Below are positions 24,602-29,612 of a stretch of DNA of 29,612 bases, piece by piece. Source of the stretch: a virus; IMG/VR virus record IMGVR_UViG_3300036402_000304, positions 1-29,612 of that record. One strand, written 5' to 3'. Both the position numbers and the translations under genes were made by a program. Within the stretch, counting starts at the first letter, position 1, and each line of letters begins with the position of its first letter. Below the pieces are notes generated by a model. The model ran no database searches. It was given only the letters and a program-made list of their open reading frames with translations, and had not been told where the DNA came from.

Positions 24602-24751
24602 CAAGTCGCGATTCCTCCATTGATCTTCTTTGGCCCGCTCAAGGCATCGACCGCAGTTGCCTGAATGAAGCTCCAGGCACGAATCGAAGGCACTACGCCA
24701 GCAACGAACGGCGGTTCCCGTGGTCGCTGTTCTCATTCAAGGAATACAGGC

Positions 24752-25771
24752 ATGACCCTCTACAAATGGTCGCAGACGGCGACCGCGGACGCAAATGCTG
24801 ACAGTACGATCAACTGGTCGGAAGGGCAGTCGCCCTCCAGCGTCAACGATTCTGCGCGCGCCATGATGGCCGCCACGGCCAAATATCGCGACGACATTGC
24901 CGGCGCCATTGTGACTGGGGGAACGTCGACGGCATACACGGTTTCGTCGTACGAAGTGTTCGACACGCTAGCCCGCCTCAACGGCCAGATGATCGCCTTT
25001 ACGCCGCACGCCACGAACGCCGCGACGGTAACGCTCAATGTTGATGGCCTCGGGGCAAAACCATTGCGCTCGGCTCCCTCGGCCGAATTGCCTGCAGGGA
25101 CGCTGGTCGCGGGGACGCCTTACGTAGCGCTCTATAACAACTCGGATGCGGCTTGGTATCTACGCGGCTTTCATGGCAACCCTTACAATATTCCGTTGGC
25201 CGGCGGGATGCCGTTCTTTGCCGCGACCGCGCCCAACAGTTCGTTTGTATTCCCCTACGGGCAAGCAATTTCGCGAACCACATATGCCGCTCTTTTCGCG
25301 CTGATCGGGATGACCTATGGCGCTGGCGACGGCAGCACTACATTTCATCTTCCTGATCTTCGCGGGCGAGTCCCCGCCGGCAAGGATGACATGGGCGGAG
25401 CTGTATCAGTCCCACCGCGGCTGACGACTGCCGGGGGCGGCGTTGATGGTGTTATGCTCGGCGCAGTAGGCGGCAGTCAAAGTCAAACCTTGGCGCTTGC
25501 GCAGTTGCCGACCGGCATCACGTCAACAGGCACCTCGGCTGTTACAAACCTTGCCGGAAAGAGCGTCCCGGCATATTTGTCCGGAAGTCCTGTGAATGTC
25601 GTTGCTGGTGGTGCAATCGCGGTTGCGTACGATACGGGCGGTACGCCGAACATCTCGATTCTGAATGCGCTCACCGGCACGGCTAGCGTCACGTCCAGTA
25701 ACACCAGCGGCAGCGCGCATCCGAATGTGCAGCCGACTATCATCTGCAATTACATCATGCGGATAATCTAA
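24752..25771 (+). CDS. Tail-collar fibre protein
   Basis: A 339-residue tail fibre from ATG 24752. The N-terminus (MTLYKWSQTATADANADSTI, WSEGQSPSSVNDSARAMMA) is the common attachment opening of such fibres. A middle shaft follows, then the phage tail collar domain (FPYGQAISRTTYAALFALIG, then TYGAGDGSTTFHLPDLRGRV and AGKDDMGG) at about residues 165-215. The C-terminal end (AHPNVQPTIICNYIMRI) is the typical receptor-binding closing motif. It recognises the host surface. Its TAA overlaps the stop of the antisense hydrolase gene by 3 bases, so transcription converges here. Confidence 0.85.
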   Translation: MTLYKWSQTATADANADSTINWSEGQSPSSVNDSARAMMAATAKYRDDIAGAIVTGGTSTAYTVSSYEVFDTLARLNGQMIAFTPHATNAATVTLNVDGLGAKPLRSAPSAELPAGTLVAGTPYVALYNNSDAAWYLRGFHGNPYNIPLAGGMPFFAATAPNSSFVFPYGQAISRTTYAALFALIGMTYGAGDGSTTFHLPDLRGRVPAGKDDMGGAVSVPPRLTTAGGGVDGVMLGAVGGSQSQTLALAQLPTGITSTGTSAVTNLAGKSVPAYLSGSPVNVVAGGAIAVAYDTGGTPNISILNALTGTASVTSSNTSGSAHPNVQPTIICNYIMRII

Positions 25772-26451
25772 GCTGGTTCAACGCAGCCGATGGCGCGCCT
25801 CGCCCCGGACAAAAGTGCGGCCGTCCAGAGTTTGTATCCGTCGTCGCTCAAATGAATGCCGTCGATCGTGAAGTCGCCGGGGACAGCGTTGTGTAAGTCA
25901 ATCAGCGTCCGGCCCTCTGCGAGTTGACCGATCACTTTGTTAAATTGCTGTATCTCAGCGGGGTTCACCGAGGGGGTATTGCCGCCTACAATCGTGCTTA
26001 TGGCGACGGGGGAGAGGATCGTTTTCAGCGTTTCCGAATAGGCGGATCGAAACGAATGCTCGTCGTAACCCTTTCCAGCATCATTGATCCCGATCGCCAA
26101 GACCACAAGCGCAGACTTGGTTCCCTTCAAGAATCGCGGGGCGCGCTCAGCAAAGAAGCCGATCCTTGCCCCACTGATGCCTGCATTGACGACGGGATGG
26201 TTGCAGATCGTCTCGGGCCATTTGGCAGTTTCAACGATGCTGTCCCCGATGACAATTATGGGGTTTTCAACCTGCGAGAGCTGAGCCTGGATTACGGCCA
26301 GTCTCATGCTCGAATGGCTCGTGCCTGCCGCGGCTATCGCCACAACCTGCTTGCGTAAATTGTAATAGGCGAACGACAGGAAAAGCAGACCGGAGAGAGA
26401 GGCGACCAATGCAGCTGCGGCGACGGCAGCGAGCCATTTGCTCATCTTCAT
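25768..26451 (-). CDS. SGNH/GDSL hydrolase, membrane-anchored
   Basis: 227 residues from ATG at 26451 on the minus strand, with GGAAAGGGG just upstream. Residues 7-29 are one membrane helix, so the enzyme probably faces the periplasm. All four SGNH blocks are present: GDS with Ser71, NAGISGARI with Gly91, GIND with Asn123, and DGIHLS with Asp197 and His200. The family comprises esterases and O-acetyl(transfer) enzymes acting on polysaccharides, lipids or peptidoglycan. It is the only clear minus-strand enzyme in a plus-strand prophage and lies directly between a tail fibre and the lysis genes, which suggests surface modification in the lysogen. The substrate is not determinable. Confidence 0.8.
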   Translation of the reverse strand: MKMSKWLAAVAAAALVASLSGLLFLSFAYYNLRKQVVAIAAAGTSHSSMRLAVIQAQLSQVENPIIVIGDSIVETAKWPETICNHPVVNAGISGARIGFFAERAPRFLKGTKSALVVLAIGINDAGKGYDEHSFRSAYSETLKTILSPVAISTIVGGNTPSVNPAEIQQFNKVIGQLAEGRTLIDLHNAVPGDFTIDGIHLSDDGYKLWTAALLSGARRAIGCVEPA

Positions 26452-26550
26452 CCCCTTTCCGGACTTAGCACCACTACCACCACAACCCCGCGTCGAACAA
26501 GGCCCCTCCGGGGTCGATAACACCCAATCGTCGGAAGGCGAGGATTTTCT

Positions 26551-27309
26551 ATGGCCTTTACCAACACGCTCTACAATCTTTGGCCCAACGGGGATCAAAA
26601 AGCCCCCGGATTGCGAGATGGAATCGCCTCGTCAGCCCCCGCTGTCTTTGCCAAATACGGCATCAATACACCCCGCCTGGTCGCGCATGTCATGGCTCAG
26701 ATCAGCCACGAATGTGGGGCGGGGCACGATATTGTAGAAAACCTGAATTACACGGCCGCCCGCATGATGCAGGTTTGGCCGTCGCGGTTCCCGTCTATTG
26801 CCAGCGCGCAACCCTATGCCAACAATCCCCGAGCGCTCGCGAACAAGGTCTACAACGGCCGCATGGGCAACCGTGCCGGCTCCGACGACGGCTGGAATTT
26901 CCGCGGTCGTGGCGGGTCACAGACGACGGGCCGGGAAGGTTACGAGCGGGTCAAAAAACAGACCGGGCTCGATGTCGTCAACCACCCCGACATCCTCACC
27001 GACCCGAAGTTCTTCCTCGAATGTGCGGTGTCGGATTTCGCCAACTGCGGCTGCCTGCCTTACGCCAAGATCGACGATGTCCTCGGCGTCACCAAACGGC
27101 TCAACGGCGGCACGGTCGGGCTCGATCAGCGCAAGCAATGGCTTACCAAATGGAAGGCTGCGCTTGGGTCCGCGCCGCTCGACCTCAGCGCGCCGCGCCC
27201 GAACATTACGATAACGCCTGCTGTGCCGGCGCCGCCAAAAACTCCCGCCAAGCCCGGCTTCTGGGCGTCCATCTTCTCCATCTTCTCCATTTTCAAGAGG
27301 AAATCGTGA
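26551..27309 (+). CDS. Endolysin, GH19 chitinase-like
   Basis: A 252-residue lytic enzyme that would cut peptidoglycan at the end of the phage cycle. The first domain carries the catalytic pattern of glycoside hydrolase family 19: HVMAQISHECGAGHD with Glu54 as probable acid, followed by VENLNYTAARMMQVWPSRFP with Glu63, then GWNFRGRGGSQTTGREGY (about residues 114-131) and KRLNGGTVGLDQRKQWL. A proline linker (residues 220-238) leads to a hydrophobic, basic end (FWASIFSIFSIFKRKS) that may help membrane contact. No signal peptide is seen, so export would need the holin. TGATG couples it to the next gene. Confidence 0.85.
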   Translation: MAFTNTLYNLWPNGDQKAPGLRDGIASSAPAVFAKYGINTPRLVAHVMAQISHECGAGHDIVENLNYTAARMMQVWPSRFPSIASAQPYANNPRALANKVYNGRMGNRAGSDDGWNFRGRGGSQTTGREGYERVKKQTGLDVVNHPDILTDPKFFLECAVSDFANCGCLPYAKIDDVLGVTKRLNGGTVGLDQRKQWLTKWKAALGSAPLDLSAPRPNITITPAVPAPPKTPAKPGFWASIFSIFSIFKRKS

Positions 27310-27599
27310 TGTTCGCCGGAATCAAGGTTAGGATTGCCGCGCTTCGCGAGAAGCTGAAGGGCTACAAGACGATGGTCTGGAACGGCTTCGTCGCCATCGT
27401 GCCGGTTGCCCTGGTGGCTCTCGACAAACTCGCAGCGGTCGATCTCTCGCAATACATGACGTGGTGGATGGCGATCGCCGTTGGCTTCGTCGTTTCGACC
27501 ATCGGCGTCTGGCTGCGCTACATCACGACAGGCCCGGTCGGTGCCAAGGGTGACAGGGCACCAGTTTCCGACGAGAAGGGGGTGATTGAATGTGGATGA
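27309..27599 (+). CDS. Two-TM membrane protein of the lysis cassette
   Basis: A 96-residue protein starting in the TGATG overlap with the endolysin gene. It has an amphipathic basic N-terminus (FAGIKVRIAALREKLKGYKT), two membrane helices (about residues 23-40 NGFVAIVPVALVALDKL, and 52-72 MAIAVGFVVSTIGVWLRYIT), and a polar tail. Its end overlaps the next gene by 10 bases. Position and topology fit a holin or holin partner, but the gene after it is the better holin match. Confidence 0.65.
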   Translation: MFAGIKVRIAALREKLKGYKTMVWNGFVAIVPVALVALDKLAAVDLSQYMTWWMAIAVGFVVSTIGVWLRYITTGPVGAKGDRAPVSDEKGVIECG

Positions 27600-27973
27600 C
27601 GCTCCTTTCCTTCATCGGAGGCCCCGTGGTTGGCGGCCTCATCAAGGCGTATCAGGCTAAACTCACGGCCGGCAACACATCCGAGAAGATTGCTGCCGAC
27701 CTTGCCTCCTCAGAGGTCGCTGCTCAGCGCGCGGAGATCGAAGCGCAGACGCAGTTGCGGATAGCGGAAATCGGACACTTTTGGGAGCCGGAAAAGCTGT
27801 TCGCCTATGTCACACTGTTCTTCTACGCGAAGGTCCTGATCTACGACAAATGCCTGGGGCTAGGAACAACCGACGCAGTCAGCGGGGAGGTCGCTACGTG
27901 GGCCGGGCTTGTGATGTCATTCTATTTCGCCAAACGAGGCTTCGAGAACGTTGCGCGGATCATCAGGCGATGA
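27590..27973 (+). CDS. Holin, three-TM type
   Basis: 127 residues from ATG 27590. Three hydrophobic segments: residues 2-20 (WMTLLSFIGGPVVGGLIKAY), about 68-85 (FAYVTLFFYAKVLIYDK) and about 100-116 (VATWAGLVMSFYFAKRG). Between the first two lies a charged helix (NTSEKIAADLASSEVAAQRA). This arrangement, with GPVVGGLIKAYQAKL near the start and GFENVARIIRR at the end, matches the 3-TM holin family also known from gene transfer agents. It would open the inner membrane for the endolysin. Confidence 0.7.
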   Translation: MWMTLLSFIGGPVVGGLIKAYQAKLTAGNTSEKIAADLASSEVAAQRAEIEAQTQLRIAEIGHFWEPEKLFAYVTLFFYAKVLIYDKCLGLGTTDAVSGEVATWAGLVMSFYFAKRGFENVARIIRR

Positions 27974-28015
27974 CCGCAGAGATTCTCAAGGGATGGCCTC
28001 GAGGAGCAACCTGCA

Positions 28016-28318
28016 ATGAACGAAATGCGCTGCGAGGAAGTCCGGGCCATCGTGATCGAGACGCTGACCGAACAGCAGAGACTTCATCACAAGGACATCG
28101 ACGCCGTGGCCCTCCGGACTATCGCAACCATTCTCACTTCGTTCGGGATCGAAGAGGAGGACCGCCGAGAATTGCGGGCCGACTTTCAACACCTGCGGCG
28201 TTGGCGAAAGAGCGTTGAGCAGGCGCAGAGCTATACTTTCAAAGCCATGATCACCGTGATCGTTACGGGCTTTGTCGGAGCGGTGTGGCTGGGCGTCAAG
28301 GTCATGCTCGGAAAATGA
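28016..28318 (+). CDS. C-terminally anchored small phage protein
   Basis: A 100-residue protein with GAGGAG about 12 bases before ATG 28016. The first 70 residues are soluble and helical (MNEMRCEEVRAIVIETLTEQ, then IEEEDRRELRADFQHLRRWR). The last 25 form one membrane helix (FKAMITVIVTGFVGAVWLGV). Similar proteins, as I remember them, occur in lysis regions of Rhizobiales prophages. It might be a lysis accessory protein, such as an antiholin or a spanin substitute. The exact function is unknown. Confidence 0.6.
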   Translation: MNEMRCEEVRAIVIETLTEQQRLHHKDIDAVALRTIATILTSFGIEEEDRRELRADFQHLRRWRKSVEQAQSYTFKAMITVIVTGFVGAVWLGVKVMLGK

Positions 28319-28393
28319 CTCGCGCTAGCGCCGCAGCTTCGATGCGGCAGGACCAAATGCCGCGTGGCGATCGATCTTCCAGAGGGCTCATCA

Positions 28394-28822
28394 ATGTACA
28401 GAATCCGTGAGGTCGACGCGCATGACGATGAGGTCATGGACACGCTGATCGATCTTCACCGGTTGACGTTCTTCGACGGCGCTCCAATTCCGCAATTTGA
28501 TCGGGGACATTGGTGGCTCGCGCTTCATGAGACCATCCCGATCGCCTTTGCCGGCCTGGTTCCATCGACGCGCGCTTCCAATGCCGGATATTTCTGCCGT
28601 GTCGGTGTGATGACGAAGCACCGCGGCCAGGCATTGCAGCTGCGGCTGATGCGTGCGCTGGAGTGGCGAGCCCGCCGCAATGGATGGAGTTCTGTGGTCT
28701 CGGATACCACTGACAATCTTGCCTCCGCAAATAATTTTATCCGCGCGGGCTACTGGCTCTACCAGCCGCCATGTCCATGGGGATATCCGAACACGCTGTA
28801 TTGGCGCAAATCCATCAAGTAG
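28394..28822 (+). CDS. GNAT-family N-acetyltransferase
   Basis: 142 residues from ATG 28394, preceded by AGAGGG; the open frame extends back to 28364. The order fits a GNAT enzyme: a first strand and helix (YRIREVDAHDDEVMDTLIDL), the central strand with IPIAFAGLVPS, and the acetyl-CoA motif region (FCRVGVMTKHRGQALQLRLM), in which HRGQALQ stands in for the usual RGxGxG/A. A typical motif B follows (SDTTDNLASANNFIRAGYWL). The substrate is unknown. It is the last gene before the strong terminator and differs in type from the lysis genes, so it is probably accessory. Confidence 0.75.
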   Translation: MYRIREVDAHDDEVMDTLIDLHRLTFFDGAPIPQFDRGHWWLALHETIPIAFAGLVPSTRASNAGYFCRVGVMTKHRGQALQLRLMRALEWRARRNGWSSVVSDTTDNLASANNFIRAGYWLYQPPCPWGYPNTLYWRKSIK

Positions 28823-28861
28823 GGGCGCGAACGTTCGGCTCCTTCAAGGACCGCGATACCC

Positions 28862-28893
28862 GCCCGGTGGCCTTGATGGCCACCGGGCTTTTC
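28862..28893 (+). terminator. Strong intrinsic terminator
   Basis: A perfect 11-bp stem, GCCCGGTGGCC/GGCCACCGGGC, with the 5-base loop TTGAT, is followed by TTTTCTTG. It lies 40 bases after the GNAT stop and is the strongest terminator in the window. It probably marks the end of prophage transcription. Confidence 0.9.
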
Positions 28894-29234
28894 TTGTTGT
28901 TTGGGAGGCGGGATGTCTGGCGCCCGGCTTCTCGCCACCACGGCGTGGATCGGCAAGCCTGCCGATCTTGCAAGGCGACCATCGCCACGATCGTTCCGCG
29001 GAACGGGCTCAGTCAGCCAATGTCTGTCGCCGCGTCTGCCGTCTGATTCCGTTTCGATGCGCCCAGCACCATCGGGACGGCGAAACGAAAGTTCAAGAGG
29101 CGGATCCCGGAAAACATGCGCGACCGGAGGCTCATGGGCGCATTGCGAATCCAGGGCCAGAGTGCAATCATCTCCCAAAAGGATTGCGGCCGGTTGTCCG
29201 GAAAACCTGATCCGATGTCATGGGAGAAATTGGC
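28894..29234. other. Spacer between prophage and host-type gene
   Basis: No convincing gene on the plus strand. On the minus strand a frame ending at 29013 reads MIALWPWIRNAPMSLRSRMF and LNFRFAVPMVLGASKR, which looks more protein-like than chance, but it has no good start signal and I do not recognise it. The prophage edge, and any attachment site, would be expected here; no clear repeat is visible without the left end. Confidence 0.35.
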
Positions 29235-29612
29235 ATGCGTTGGCTGGTGCCGGCACTTGCGCTCCTTTCGGGCGGCCATGCCGTCGCGCAAACGGCCTAT
29301 CCAGGCCGGCCGATCAAGATGATCGTGCCGCTGGCGGCGGCCAGCACGGTCGATGTCGCGGCAAGGATCGTGACCCAGAAGATGGCCGACAATATGGGCC
29401 AGCAGATCGTGATCCTGAATCAAACCGGTGCGTCCGGAATGATCGGCGCCGAGGCGGTCGCCAGGGCCGAGCCGGACGGTTACACGATCGCCGGATTCAA
29501 CGACAGCATCATGACGATGGTGCCCAACTTGCAGTCCAAAATGCGTTGGGACATCCTGAAGGATTTCGTCGTGCGGTGCGGTCGTCCCCGAGCATCCCCC
29601 AATGTTCCTTAA
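29235..29612 (+). pseudogene. Tricarboxylate-transporter binding protein (TctC/Bug), truncated
   Basis: ATG 29235 starts a Sec signal peptide (MRWLVPALALLSGGHAVAQ) followed by the family's opening YPGRPIKMIVPLAAASTVDV, then GASGMIGAEAVARAEPDGYT (about residues 73-92), and MRWDILKDFV. These are N-terminal features of Bug-type periplasmic binding proteins of tripartite tricarboxylate transporters, which are usually about 320 residues. Here homology stops at about residue 113 and a short unrelated tail (VRCGRPRASPNVP) ends at TAA 29610-29612, the last bases of the window. It is truncated by a frameshift or a recombination joint; what follows cannot be seen. It is host-type rather than phage. Confidence 0.7.

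Noticed and set aside
28330-28348. Hairpin GCCGCA/TGCGGC before the GNAT gene as a terminator
   Set aside because: The stem is only 6 bp and is not followed by a T-run.
29013-29171. Minus-strand frame ending in LNFRFAVPMVLGASKR
   Set aside because: Looks somewhat coding, but there is no start signal, no recognised family and no coupled neighbour.
1-29612. CRISPR array, tRNA, rRNA, integrase or complete insertion sequence
   Set aside because: No regularly spaced repeats with unique spacers, no cloverleaf-like sequence with a TTC loop, and no transposase or recombinase catalytic motif were found.

Overview
The window is most likely from a GC-rich alphaproteobacterium, probably Bradyrhizobium or a close relative. 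I base this on the base composition, on remembered resemblance of many of the phage proteins to prophage proteins of that genus, and on a Bug/TctC-type binding protein at the right edge. No search was run. Almost all of the window is one plus-strand prophage of podovirus type, with a P22-like portal, an SU10/DUF5309-like capsid protein, a gp10-like tail nozzle and a tail-collar fibre. No integrase, repressor, replication gene, tRNA or att site is visible, so the prophage is incomplete here or extends to the left.

Layout. 1-1330: three copies of a short promoter-plus-terminator repeat, a frameshifted glycine-zipper gene and a fragment of a scaffold gene. 1332-3072: a 23-residue peptide, a putative small terminase gene, and a large terminase gene broken by one missing base. 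3300-8415: a portal gene split by a 961-bp insertion, a decayed accessory gene, a second relic of the portal 3' end, and two small genes. 8471-8832: two more repeat copies bracketing another scaffold 3' relic. 9124-16156: an intact, tightly coupled virion module (capsid, two small structural proteins, adaptor, fibre-like proteins, nozzle, GNAT-like protein). 16153-21960: accessory genes (ClpP-fold protein, a frameshifted multi-domain virion-cargo candidate, membrane proteins, an ejection-type protein, a possible toxin/immunity-like pair). 22027-24601: the full-length scaffold gene, displaced from its usual place before the capsid gene, and three small phage genes. 24752-28318: tail-collar fibre, antisense SGNH hydrolase, and a lysis cassette (GH19 endolysin, membrane proteins, 3-TM holin). 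28394-28893: a GNAT gene and a strong terminator that probably closes the prophage. 29235-29612: a truncated host-type binding protein.

Working picture. The head genes would package DNA, and the adaptor, nozzle and fibres would build the short tail. The cargo-type proteins would travel in or with the particle, and the last cassette would lyse the cell. Large terminase, portal, ejection protein and one cargo gene are all disrupted, so the element as written is defective unless some frameshifts are sequencing errors.

The most interesting signals are: the five-copy repeat that reads as a complete promoter/short-transcript/terminator unit; the habit of accessory insertions sitting beside duplicated 3' ends of structural genes; a GGLxGRLLxL motif shared by otherwise different accessory genes; and a structural protein made of exact 20-residue repeats followed by exact 10-residue tryptophan repeats.
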